Shown piece after piece: positions 1 through 8,966 of a stretch of 36,432 nucleotides of DNA. Made by a program: the position numbers and the translations under genes. Numbering within the stretch: position 1 is the first letter of the stretch; every line of letters begins with the position of its first letter. This DNA comes from Candidatus Dojkabacteria bacterium. Lineage in GTDB: Bacteria; Patescibacteriota; Dojkabacteria; JAHIVN01. The stretch covers positions 1 to 36,432 of the forward strand of contig JAQVGX010000005.1 in the NCBI GenBank assembly GCA_028696515.1, read 5' to 3'. The notes below the pieces were generated by a model. The model saw only the letters and a program-made list of their open reading frames with translations, ran no database searches and had not been told where the DNA came from.

Positions 1-124
1 TTTGTCCATTTCGAGCAGTATTAATAGTTTAAGTCCATTAATACTATAGATTCTCTACTTATTTTTAAAGTTCTTATCTAATTCACACATTAGGCCCAAT
101 AATTCTTGTTGAGCTAAGTAATTG

Positions 125-637
125 TTAACTAAGAGCAATTAGTTTTTTCAAGTTTTTAATGCCTCTTTTCTGGGTAGTTTTTACGTAGTTCATATTCTTT
201 CCAAGTTTTTCAGCTATTTCGTTGAGCTTCATTTTATCCATAAGCCGCATGTAAAGGACTTGTTTTTGCTTTTCAGGTAATTTGAGAATAAACTTAAGTG
301 CTTTGTCTTCAAGCGTAGGTTTTTGATCGATTTCCTGAAGAAAATTCTGAGTATATTGGGCAAAGTTTTCTATATGATTCTCATCAAAAGTCAATTCGTC
401 ACGGTATTTCTTGCGCAGAAACTTGAGAAATACATTTTTTGCTATGCCAAACAGAAAATTTCTAGGATTTCCAATGGTTTTGTTCTTTTTAATCTGATTG
501 ATAAATGTAAGAAAGGTTTCACTTGCTAAGTCTTCGGCTTTTTCTTTTGAAAGTGTTTTATAATAGAAGAAACGATAGATTTGCACTATATTTTGCTCAT
601 AGACGATTTCTATCTCGGTTGTGTCAAGTACGGTCAT
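125..637 (-). CDS. ECF-type RNA polymerase sigma-70 family factor
   Basis: ORF with sigma region 2 (YRFFYYKTLSKEKAEDLASETFLTF) and region 4 HTH (LPEKQKQVLYMRLMDKMKLNEIAEKLGKNMNYVKTTQKRGIKNLKK). Confidence 0.85.
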   Translation of the reverse strand: MTVLDTTEIEIVYEQNIVQIYRFFYYKTLSKEKAEDLASETFLTFINQIKKNKTIGNPRNFLFGIAKNVFLKFLRKKYRDELTFDENHIENFAQYTQNFLQEIDQKPTLEDKALKFILKLPEKQKQVLYMRLMDKMKLNEIAEKLGKNMNYVKTTQKRGIKNLKKLIALS

Positions 638-745
638 CTCGAATATAGTAGCAAAAATCTAAATAAGATTAATAGAGCGGTAAAGTACAATTCTCAAATA
701 AAACAAAATGGGAAATGCATTCTAGAAAATTCGATTGGCAGCTAT

Positions 746-1936
746 CTATCTCATGAAAAGGTAAACTAGCGAGCTTATGGCGGCGACTATAAATGCAGAA
801 TATAAATAGTTGAATTGCCAAACAATAATGGCAAGAATTATCATTATCAATCCTCCTCCGATGTGATAAGCCATTTCCCTGAGTACAACATATTCATCTG
901 CTAGACTCTTTATGCTTTTAAATCTGTTGTACATAGCTTTTTCAAAGGGAATTCGTGCGACCATATCCCCGAATTTCTGTATGTTATCTGCAACAAAAAA
1001 GAAGAGCCCGCTTGTGGGGAGGCCTTTGATGATCCAGCCGATCGATGAGGTGGTCACACCTATTCTCAAAATCTTTGTTTTTAGGTGTTTCTTTTTGTCG
1101 ATTAGGTATCCAAGGGTAAATACAAAAATGCCTGTGAAGAGAGAAACCCCTGAGGCTATGAGTCCAAGATCAAGGATGTTTTCAAGGACAGTATAAACAA
1201 ACAGTCCCCAGAAAACGCTTGCGATGTAAGCATTTATTCCTTCTGCATAAAAAGGCAGATAGTACTTGATCCTCTTTGTGCTGAATAGAAATTTCAAAAA
1301 GCCTTTGAAAGTGAGCGACGAGTGAGGTCTCTCATCCGGACCGGTTAGGAGAGGTATGGCTGATATTAACAGTAGTAGAACTTCGAGTGTGATAAGGTGA
1401 GTCAATGAGAGTTTTATTAGTATAATTGCTCCTGCTATCGGGGCAACAACGGATGTGAGCTGTCCGATCAGATAGAATGTTCCGATGTTTTTTCCGCTTT
1501 CCCTTCTTCTCATAAACAGACTTAGATCTGTATGAAATGCCGGCCAGTAGAAAGACTGGTAGGTAGTGGCTATCGTCGCTAGGATTATGAAGGCAAAGAT
1601 TGTAAGGACAGGACTTGAAGCAAGAGATAAACCAAGATTGGACACTGAAAGGATGGTTAGGCAGTAAAGAATTAGGAAAATAGTTCCCCAGATAAGATTC
1701 TTTTTGATGCCGATTTTCCCCATGATTCTAGCGCCTACATGAGCAAAAGTCGCATAGTAAAAGCTTTGAAGTCCGTAGTAAAGAAGTACCAGTTCAAACC
1801 TGTGATCCAGGATATTGAAGAATATGATAGGTTCAAAAAGAGTGTAAAGCCCTTGTCCCAGATTCTTGAAAACAACTGATATTTTGACATCTTTGATGTC
1901 TGATTTTTCTAACTTTTCGGCTATGTGTGGACGCAT
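746..1936 (-). CDS. MFS-type multi-pass membrane transporter
   Basis: 396 aa, about 10-12 hydrophobic segments, MFS-like loops (GARIMGKIGIKKN; GYLIDKKKHLKTK). Confidence 0.7.
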   Translation of the reverse strand: MRPHIAEKLEKSDIKDVKISVVFKNLGQGLYTLFEPIIFFNILDHRFELVLLYYGLQSFYYATFAHVGARIMGKIGIKKNLIWGTIFLILYCLTILSVSNLGLSLASSPVLTIFAFIILATIATTYQSFYWPAFHTDLSLFMRRRESGKNIGTFYLIGQLTSVVAPIAGAIILIKLSLTHLITLEVLLLLISAIPLLTGPDERPHSSLTFKGFLKFLFSTKRIKYYLPFYAEGINAYIASVFWGLFVYTVLENILDLGLIASGVSLFTGIFVFTLGYLIDKKKHLKTKILRIGVTTSSIGWIIKGLPTSGLFFFVADNIQKFGDMVARIPFEKAMYNRFKSIKSLADEYVVLREMAYHIGGGLIMIILAIIVWQFNYLYSAFIVAAISSLVYLFMR

Positions 1937-2107
1937 AATGGGAGTAGACTAAGTTCATTGTTCCAATATAGCAGATCAATGATGTGTTGTCTAAGAAGAA
2001 GTAAGATTTTATCATCTGATATCAGTAAGTGATAGTGGTATAAAGCGGGCTAGAAACTTGGAAGAAGTAAGGGTAAAATCATAATATAAAATTCAATTAG
2101 TGCCTTT

Positions 2108-2674
2108 CTATTCGAGGGCTTCGGAATCATCTTCAATTGTGAGCAGGTAAAAGGTATTTATATCGTATGGATCTTGGGTTCGAATAGTTGCGATGTCATA
2201 GCCTTCATCTTGAAATGCTGTAAGGAAAACATCAACTGCCCCTTCTTCGTAGTGTTCTATCTTCATGGGGTCATCGATCTGGGAAAAAAGAATTGTCCGG
2301 ACCCCATAATCAGCCAGTATATTTGCAAGTTCGATCAGCTCCTCTATCGTGAGATAATCTGGTATATTTGATAAAAAGACAAACTCCGGATTATGTTCTT
2401 CTAAGAGTCGATCAAATTGAGGACTTGTGACATCTACTAGGAGCGGTCTGGAACCGGTAACTTCTACAATTTGGGATTCGAATTCACTAATCTGTCTTCT
2501 ATTGACGTCAAATGAAATTATTGTCGCTTCTGGCCATATATTCGCAAATAAATTCGGCCATGGTTCACCACCCACGACGGTAACTATTATATTCGGTGGA
2601 GGTCTAATTCTTCGAGCAATCCTTTTTATAACTTGCGGGCTCTCGGTTGCCATCTCATAAAAGTGTTGTTCCAT
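2108..2674 (-). CDS. Conserved hypothetical, Rossmann/SAM-methyltransferase-like
   Basis: NIIVTVVGGEPWPNLFANIWPEATIISFDVNRRQ resembles a SAM-binding Rossmann segment (DUF3419-like); FVFLSNIPDYL. Confidence 0.4.
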   Translation of the reverse strand: MEQHFYEMATESPQVIKRIARRIRPPPNIIVTVVGGEPWPNLFANIWPEATIISFDVNRRQISEFESQIVEVTGSRPLLVDVTSPQFDRLLEEHNPEFVFLSNIPDYLTIEELIELANILADYGVRTILFSQIDDPMKIEHYEEGAVDVFLTAFQDEGYDIATIRTQDPYDINTFYLLTIEDDSEALE

Positions 2675-2827
2675 TAGAAGTTTTTGTAGTTCAATTTAGG
2701 TTAATTATTATAGCATATTGGCAATCATATTTTCATCTGGAGAAGAGGGCTTTTCTTTTTTTTGACAGTATTATTTTATTGCGGTATCTTTATTTGTTTA
2801 TATGATATATAAGTTCCGGGAAATCTG

Positions 2828-3625
2828 ATGAATAGGGTCATAAGGCAAAAAGCAGGGAAGGATCTCAGGACAACCATTAAACGATTATTATTAGAATTAT
2901 GGAAGAGGGATAAATTGATAAATCCCTGGGACAAAGTTCTCCTTAAACCAAACTTCAACACAGCTGATCCATTTCCGGCATCTTCAGATATTGATTTTAT
3001 CCGGGCCGTTGCAGAAGTATTATCAAATTATGGGGTTCGAAATATGATTCTTGGAGATTCGTGTACGTTCAGTCAGAATACACGCAAAGTAATGGAGAAG
3101 AAGGGGATTTTTGAGCTGGAGAAAGAATTTATGAATCTGAAAGTTATTTCGTTTGATGAAGGAAAATGGATAAAAAAAGAATCAAAAGATGCAAAATACT
3201 TTAAGTGTGTTTACATCCCTGAAATACTTGAAGAAGTAGATAGAATGATACTACTCCCTTGTCTTAAAACTCATTTTATTGCTCAGTATACTGGTGCCCT
3301 GAAGCTTGCAGTAGGTTTTATGAGGCCCATTCAAAGATTGAAACTACATATGGGTAAGGTCCAGGAAAAAATTGCCGAATTAAATACTCTATTCGCTCCT
3401 GATCTTGTTATCATGGATGCCAGAAAGTGCTTTATAAATAAAGGTCCCTCCAGCGGTGAGATTCGTGAGCCAAATCTGCTCCTTGCTTCAACAAGCAGGG
3501 TTGAAATCGATGTCGAGGGAGTAAAGATAATTCAAAGATTTGAGGGGAATTCTCTTACACAGATTAAACCTCAAAATCTGCCCCAAGTGAAAGTGGCTCG
3601 GGAGCTCGGAATTGACACTAATTGA
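2828..3625 (+). CDS. DUF362 domain protein
   Basis: VLLKPNFNTADPFPASSDIDFIRAVAEVL...ILGDS; LLPCLKTHFIAQYTGALK typical of DUF362. Confidence 0.75.
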   Translation: MNRVIRQKAGKDLRTTIKRLLLELWKRDKLINPWDKVLLKPNFNTADPFPASSDIDFIRAVAEVLSNYGVRNMILGDSCTFSQNTRKVMEKKGIFELEKEFMNLKVISFDEGKWIKKESKDAKYFKCVYIPEILEEVDRMILLPCLKTHFIAQYTGALKLAVGFMRPIQRLKLHMGKVQEKIAELNTLFAPDLVIMDARKCFINKGPSSGEIREPNLLLASTSRVEIDVEGVKIIQRFEGNSLTQIKPQNLPQVKVARELGIDTN

Positions 3626-3664
3626 GGAACTCGGTAAACTCGAAGTTACTATTATTCCAATAAA

Positions 3665-4396
3665 ATGGGGAAGATAACTGTAAGTGTGAAAAATCTTTCG
3701 AAAAAGTTTGATAAATTTTTAGCTGTTGATTCTATTAATTTTGATGCAAAAGAGGGCGAGATCTTTGGTCTATTGGGTCCAAATGGGGCCGGCAAAACTA
3801 CTACGTTACGTATTATCTCATCGATTTTACAGCCAACTGGAGGAAAAGCTGAAGTCTGCGGCTTTGACGTTGTAAAGAATTCTCATAAGGTTCGAGAAAA
3901 CATTGGGATACTGACAACCGAGATAGGTGTGTACGATAGATTTACCGGAAATGAGAATCTAAATTACTTTGGTGAGCTGTATGGCCTTACAAAAGATAAG
4001 ATTAGAAGCCGATTGGAAGAATTGACACAGCTGCTTGAGATGGGGGATTTCATAGATCGGAAAGCCGGAAATTATTCTACCGGCATGAAACAAAAGCTGG
4101 CAATTGCAAGATCTATAATTCATGATCCGAAAGTTGTTATTCTGGATGAGCCAACTACGGGATTGGATGTTTTGGCGTCAATTACAGTTGTCGATTTTAT
4201 GCGCAAGGAGAAAGAGGCCGGAAAAACTGTTATTCTGTCAACTCATAGAATGCCTGATGCTGAGAAGCTTTGTGATAGAGTAGCTATTATGTACAAGGGA
4301 AAGATTATAAAAATTGATACTGTGCGAGGACTTTTCGGAGAAACCGGAACGAGTGATCTAGAGGAAGCTTTTCTTAAAATGATAAATCAAAAGTAA
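3665..4396 (+). CDS. ABC transporter ATP-binding protein, NatA-like
   Basis: Walker A GPNGAGKTT, signature YSTGMKQKLAIARS, Walker B VVILDEPTTGLD. Confidence 0.92.
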   Translation: MGKITVSVKNLSKKFDKFLAVDSINFDAKEGEIFGLLGPNGAGKTTTLRIISSILQPTGGKAEVCGFDVVKNSHKVRENIGILTTEIGVYDRFTGNENLNYFGELYGLTKDKIRSRLEELTQLLEMGDFIDRKAGNYSTGMKQKLAIARSIIHDPKVVILDEPTTGLDVLASITVVDFMRKEKEAGKTVILSTHRMPDAEKLCDRVAIMYKGKIIKIDTVRGLFGETGTSDLEEAFLKMINQK

Positions 4397-4397
4397 C

Positions 4398-5624
4398 ATG
4401 AAAAATATCATTACTATCTGGAAAAAGGAACTGAAGGATGCCATCAGAGATAGAAGAACGCTGATGGCTATGATAGTCATGCCCATGGTACTTATGCCTA
4501 TGATCATAGTCGGCATGTTTAAACTAATCGATTATCAGGTCAGTCAGTCAAAGAAGCAAGAAGTAAAGATTGCTGTTCAGAATAGGGAGAAAGAAGAAAA
4601 TCTGGTAGGGTTTATCTCGGCCCAGGAAAACCTAGTTGTCGTAGATGCTCCCAGCGATCTTTCGGCTGCAGTAAAAGACAAAGAGATTGACTTGGCAGTT
4701 CTTGTTCCTTTTGACATTGGGCAAAGGCTCAAAGCAGAAGAACCTGTAAGTCTTCAAATATTGGGACATTCTTTGAATAGCAGGTCTGAAGTAGCCTTTG
4801 GGCGAGTCAGTCAGGCTGTAACAGCTTACAACAGTCAAATACTAGCATCCAGGTTTAAAGAACAAAAGGTGAGCGGGAGCATTCTGACTGGCATAACAGT
4901 TGAGAGAAAGGATGTTGCTACAAGTGAGGAAATAGGAGGATTTGGTCTGGGGTATTTACTGCCTCTTTTTATCGTGATGTGGGCTAATGTAGGTGGGCAG
5001 TACATAGCAATAGATGTTTCTGCAGGGGAGAAAGAGCGAAAGACTCTTGAGGCCCTATTATTGACTCCTGTCAAAAGAATAGAAATCGTTTTTGGGAAAT
5101 TTCTTGCTGTAGCCACTTCGGCTCTTACTTCTGTTGTCATTTCTTTGGCAGGTATCTACGTGGTGATAAATCACTTTGGATTAAAGCTGAATGAGAATGG
5201 GAATATTTCGGAAACAGGAACTTCATCTGACAGTTTCGTAATCGATTTCTCGGTCGAACCGGCAGCGTTATTAGTAATTTTAATTGTGAGTATCCTTTTG
5301 GTACTTGTTTTTTCTGCTATGCTTCTATCTATATCAATCTTTGCCAAAAGTTATAAAGAAGCACAAAACTATCTTGGTCCGTCATACATGTTTATCATTC
5401 TTCCTGTTGTTATAGTAAACTCTATTCCTGATTTCAAGCCCCCGCTTGGTTTATTTGCTGTACCGGCTGTCAACGCGATATTGCTTTTCAAGGAGGTTTT
5501 AATCGGAGTATACGACTGGGGGCATATCATTACAACAGCTATATCTTTAGCCGTTTTTGCGCTGTCGGCTGTATTCATTGCAACAAGAATATATTCAAAT
5601 GAGAAGGTTTTGTTTAGATCATAA
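4398..5624 (+). CDS. ABC transporter permease, NatB-like
   Basis: Adjacent to the ATPase; ABC-2 type topology; WKKELKDAIRDRRTLMAMIVMPMVLMP; AGEKERKTLEALLLTPV motif. Confidence 0.88.
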   Translation: MKNIITIWKKELKDAIRDRRTLMAMIVMPMVLMPMIIVGMFKLIDYQVSQSKKQEVKIAVQNREKEENLVGFISAQENLVVVDAPSDLSAAVKDKEIDLAVLVPFDIGQRLKAEEPVSLQILGHSLNSRSEVAFGRVSQAVTAYNSQILASRFKEQKVSGSILTGITVERKDVATSEEIGGFGLGYLLPLFIVMWANVGGQYIAIDVSAGEKERKTLEALLLTPVKRIEIVFGKFLAVATSALTSVVISLAGIYVVINHFGLKLNENGNISETGTSSDSFVIDFSVEPAALLVILIVSILLVLVFSAMLLSISIFAKSYKEAQNYLGPSYMFIILPVVIVNSIPDFKPPLGLFAVPAVNAILLFKEVLIGVYDWGHIITTAISLAVFALSAVFIATRIYSNEKVLFRS

Positions 5625-7080
5625 AAGTGCTCGTTGTATCAAGAAGCTTCCTCTCCGTTAATGTTATCGTTCTGCTAATACCGATACTACTGACGAAATA
5701 TCTATCATGAGAGATCAATAGAATTGCTCCATCAAATTCTGAAAGCGCATCTTCGATAATTTCCTTTGTTTGGATATCTAAGTGATTCGTTGGCTCGTCA
5801 AGTATCAGAAAGTCATATTTATGCTGTGAAAAAATGCAGAACGATAATCGAGCTCTTTGTCCGGGACTTAATACTTTAAGTTTGTTGTTTCTAAATTCCT
5901 TAGAGAAAAGAAATCTTTCGAGTGCACCGAATGATTTGTCATAAGGTATACCGGTATTCTTGAGAAAATAATCTTCTACAGTTGCGTCCATATCAAGATG
6001 ACTTTGATCTTGAGAAAAATATGTCCAGGTAATATTCTCACCCCAGCTTATATTGCCTGAACTTGGCTGAAGCTTTCCCCTAAGTAGATTTATGAAAGTC
6101 GTTTTACCTATACCGTTGCGACCGTAAAACCAGATCTTTCCCTTTCCGTAAATTGAAAAATCGGTATCTTTAAGAATTTCTTTATCCTTTTTATATCCAA
6201 ATGTTAGTTTCTCTACTTCAACTACCTTTTTGCTGTTGTGTACAAATCCGTCGAGTCCAAATTTTTTCACCCTTTTTTCTTCATATTCATTGATTTCATT
6301 TGAAACAACTTCACGTTCAAGTCTTTTCTTAGCCGCTTTGACAGCTTTCCCTCGCTTTTTACCATTACTTATCCTGCGGGCATTGTTTATCAGGTTTTCG
6401 AGTCTTTCTCTTTTTCTTTCTTGAAATGAAAATTGCCGAGCTCTGTCTTCGATAAATTTTTGTTTACCGACAAGATAGTCATCATAATTCCCTTCAAAAA
6501 TATTAAGGCTTTTTTCATCAATCTCAAATATTTTATTTACAGTATTATTCAAAAATTCTCTGTCGTGTGAAATGATAATGCAAACACCGGGAAATTCTTT
6601 GATGAAACTTTCAAACCAAAGAATACCTTCGATGTCAAGATGGTTTGTGGGTTCATCAAGTAACAGAATAGTTGGCTCCTTGATCAGTAATTCGGCCAGC
6701 TTCAACTTCATCTTCTGACCTTCGCTGAGAGTGTGTATGTATTGAAATTCATCGGCATCATCAAAACTAAGCTTTGATAAGATAATTTTTACTTTGTACA
6801 TTTCGGTATAGGGGTCTTCAACAAGGTTCTCAAGAAACTCGCCAACTAACTGGTCATTGGGAAACGTAAATTCCTGTTGAAGATAGCCTATTACTTCATT
6901 TACAACTTCAACTTTTCCCTGATCAGCATTTTCTTCTCCCGAGATAATTCTCAGCAAAGTAGTTTTCCCACAGCCGTTCAATCCTACAAGACCAACTTTT
7001 TCGCTGTCGCCCAGTAAAAAGGATATGTCCTCAAATAATACATCAAGATATTGTTTCGTGACTTTTTCAAGTTTTAACAT
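5614..7080 (-). CDS. ABC-F family ATPase
   Basis: Two ABC domains (GLNGCGKTT; GRNGIGKTT), two LILLDEPTNHLDI motifs, no TM segments. Confidence 0.93.
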   Translation of the reverse strand: MLKLEKVTKQYLDVLFEDISFLLGDSEKVGLVGLNGCGKTTLLRIISGEENADQGKVEVVNEVIGYLQQEFTFPNDQLVGEFLENLVEDPYTEMYKVKIILSKLSFDDADEFQYIHTLSEGQKMKLKLAELLIKEPTILLLDEPTNHLDIEGILWFESFIKEFPGVCIIISHDREFLNNTVNKIFEIDEKSLNIFEGNYDDYLVGKQKFIEDRARQFSFQERKRERLENLINNARRISNGKKRGKAVKAAKKRLEREVVSNEINEYEEKRVKKFGLDGFVHNSKKVVEVEKLTFGYKKDKEILKDTDFSIYGKGKIWFYGRNGIGKTTFINLLRGKLQPSSGNISWGENITWTYFSQDQSHLDMDATVEDYFLKNTGIPYDKSFGALERFLFSKEFRNNKLKVLSPGQRARLSFCIFSQHKYDFLILDEPTNHLDIQTKEIIEDALSEFDGAILLISHDRYFVSSIGISRTITLTERKLLDTTSTFMI

Positions 7081-7156
7081 ATCTTTATCTTCTAAAGTTT
7101 CTAGACAATAACAGTTAAAAAATATATCATTATTTCAACAAAAAGTTAACTTTATA

Positions 7157-7855
7157 TTGCAGAATATGAAGATTCATAGATTTATCATCGACACAGATCT
7201 GAAATCCTTAAAGATAAATATCAAAGAAAGAACAATCACAGATCAGATCCGGAAGGTTTTGAGAATGAAGACGGGAGAAAAAATCAAGCTCTCTAATGGA
7301 AGAGGGAAAGAAGTTCTAGCGGAAATTGTTGAAATCAATTCCAGAAGTATAGATGTTTGTGTTCTGGAAGGTCCATACGAACTGCCTCAAAATAAAAATG
7401 AGGTCAATCTCTATGGTGCGATTCTAAAAAGAAGCAACTTCGAGCTTGTTGTTCAAAAGGCCACAGAAGTAGGTGTTACCCGAATTATCCCTATTGTTAC
7501 AAATCGAACAGTAAAATTGAATCTGAATCTGCAGCGTTTGTCTTCAATCGCACGCGAGGCGGCGGAGCAATCCGGGAGGGGATATGTTCCTGAGATATCT
7601 GGCATAGTTAGCTTGGAAGGGGCGGCAAAACTTGCAGGGCAGAACTCTTTTAACATGATTTTTGACGAGAGCGGAAGAGGATTAGCTTATAACCAACAGC
7701 TGACGGCAAACAGAGAACAGAAACCTGATACGGAAAGGGTAAAGATCGGTATTTGGGTTGGGCCTGAGGGAGGATGGACTGAAGAGGAATTGAATCTGGC
7801 AAGGAAGAATGATTTCAGGTTAGTATCTCTTGGAAATTTTACAATGCGAGCATAG
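7157..7855 (+). CDS. rsmE: 16S rRNA m3U1498 methyltransferase RsmE, interrupted by in-frame TAG before the C-terminus (ATG start probably 7166)
   Basis: KATEVGVTRIIPIVTNRTV, AAEQSGRGYVPEI, IWVGPEGGWTEEELNLA are RsmE motifs; the conserved LRTETAA motif reads MRA*TAAIVAVYLFSSGMIK*. Confidence 0.85.
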   Translation: MQNMKIHRFIIDTDLKSLKINIKERTITDQIRKVLRMKTGEKIKLSNGRGKEVLAEIVEINSRSIDVCVLEGPYELPQNKNEVNLYGAILKRSNFELVVQKATEVGVTRIIPIVTNRTVKLNLNLQRLSSIAREAAEQSGRGYVPEISGIVSLEGAAKLAGQNSFNMIFDESGRGLAYNQQLTANREQKPDTERVKIGIWVGPEGGWTEEELNLARKNDFRLVSLGNFTMRA

Positions 7856-7985
7856 ACAGCTGCAATAGTAGCTGTTTATCTATTTTCTTCTGGAATGATC
7901 AAGTGATTTTGGATGTGATTCTTGCGATTGCATTCAAATCTATCCTTTGTTATTATGAGCTATCTAAACTTATAATAAACATTTC

Positions 7986-8966
7986 ATGCAAGATCCCAAT
8001 TTGCCTGTAGATCCAAATCAATCATCAGGGACCTCTGGTGTAGATGAAGGAAATCCTACTGTTCAGCCACAAGGAGCTCAAGCTGATCCTAATCAGTTAC
8101 CCAGTAATCCGATACCACCTGTTCCGCCTCAGCAAGAGCCTTCTGAAGAAGATACACAATCCGTAACGACGAGCGGTGTTGGAGTGCACACTGTGCCGAG
8201 TATTTCAGATATGGCAAAGCCAGTAAGTCCGCCTCCAGCAGAACCTGGTACAGATAAAAATTTGCTGAGTCCTTCTGCACCTACAAGTGCAGGAACTCTG
8301 CCTGCAGTCCAGACTTCATCTCCTGGAATACAGTCTCAGGGTGAAGGTGTTTTGCAGCCTGATGGAGGAGAAGGAACAGTTGTTCCAGGAAATCCTCAGC
8401 AGGCAGGCGGGGAGGGGGGTGATTCTCCTGGCACATCACCGAATCCAGCAGCTACTGTAAAGCAACCTCCAAGCATGCCGGCAAATGTTGGAGGGTCTAT
8501 GCCTCCCGGTGGTGCACTACATGAAACCCAAGTGCCGCCAGTTCCGCAACAGCAGCCTCCAGTGCCATTGACAGCAACTTCAGCACAAGCTGGACAACCA
8601 GCATCTGATCCACAACAGTCAACTGATAATTCACCATCGACTGGAGCAGCAGAAGAACTAAAAAAAACTCATGAGCCAGTAATTATATTACCGGACAGAC
8701 TAGAGATGGGGCAGATGGTAAATGTAAAGGTAAAGGTTGGAATGATAGGTCATGTTATGGAGGAGGCTCATCATATAGAATCGATTGAGCTGTTCTCAAA
8801 TGATCAATCGATAGGAAAAACCGATCTGAAACCGGGAGAAAATATCAGTGCAGAGGTTGATTTTCAGGTTCCCCTCACGGCCGGGGCACAGCTTAAAGCT
8901 GTTGCACTTTGCAATGTACATGGCAAGTGGGAATCAGTAAGAAGTATTCCAGAGTTTACTTCTTGA
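7986..8966 (+). CDS. Pro/Gly/Gln-rich disordered protein with C-terminal superoxide-reductase (neelaredoxin/desulfoferrodoxin-like) domain
   Basis: About 220 aa low-complexity arm, then THEPVIILPD...VGMIGHVMEEAHHIESIELF...AVALCNVHGKWES, which matches the SOR iron-ligand pattern H / H / H / C-x2-H. Confidence 0.7.
   Translation: MQDPNLPVDPNQSSGTSGVDEGNPTVQPQGAQADPNQLPSNPIPPVPPQQEPSEEDTQSVTTSGVGVHTVPSISDMAKPVSPPPAEPGTDKNLLSPSAPTSAGTLPAVQTSSPGIQSQGEGVLQPDGGEGTVVPGNPQQAGGEGGDSPGTSPNPAATVKQPPSMPANVGGSMPPGGALHETQVPPVPQQQPPVPLTATSAQAGQPASDPQQSTDNSPSTGAAEELKKTHEPVIILPDRLEMGQMVNVKVKVGMIGHVMEEAHHIESIELFSNDQSIGKTDLKPGENISAEVDFQVPLTAGAQLKAVALCNVHGKWESVRSIPEFTS

Noticed and set aside
1833-2015. 60-aa minus ORF overlapping the MFS gene start
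   Set aside because: Out-of-frame overlap with the N-terminus of the transporter; no protein-like features.
4632-5578. Minus-strand ORFs inside the natB-like gene
   Set aside because: Antisense shadow ORFs with no recognisable domain; the plus-strand permease is clear.
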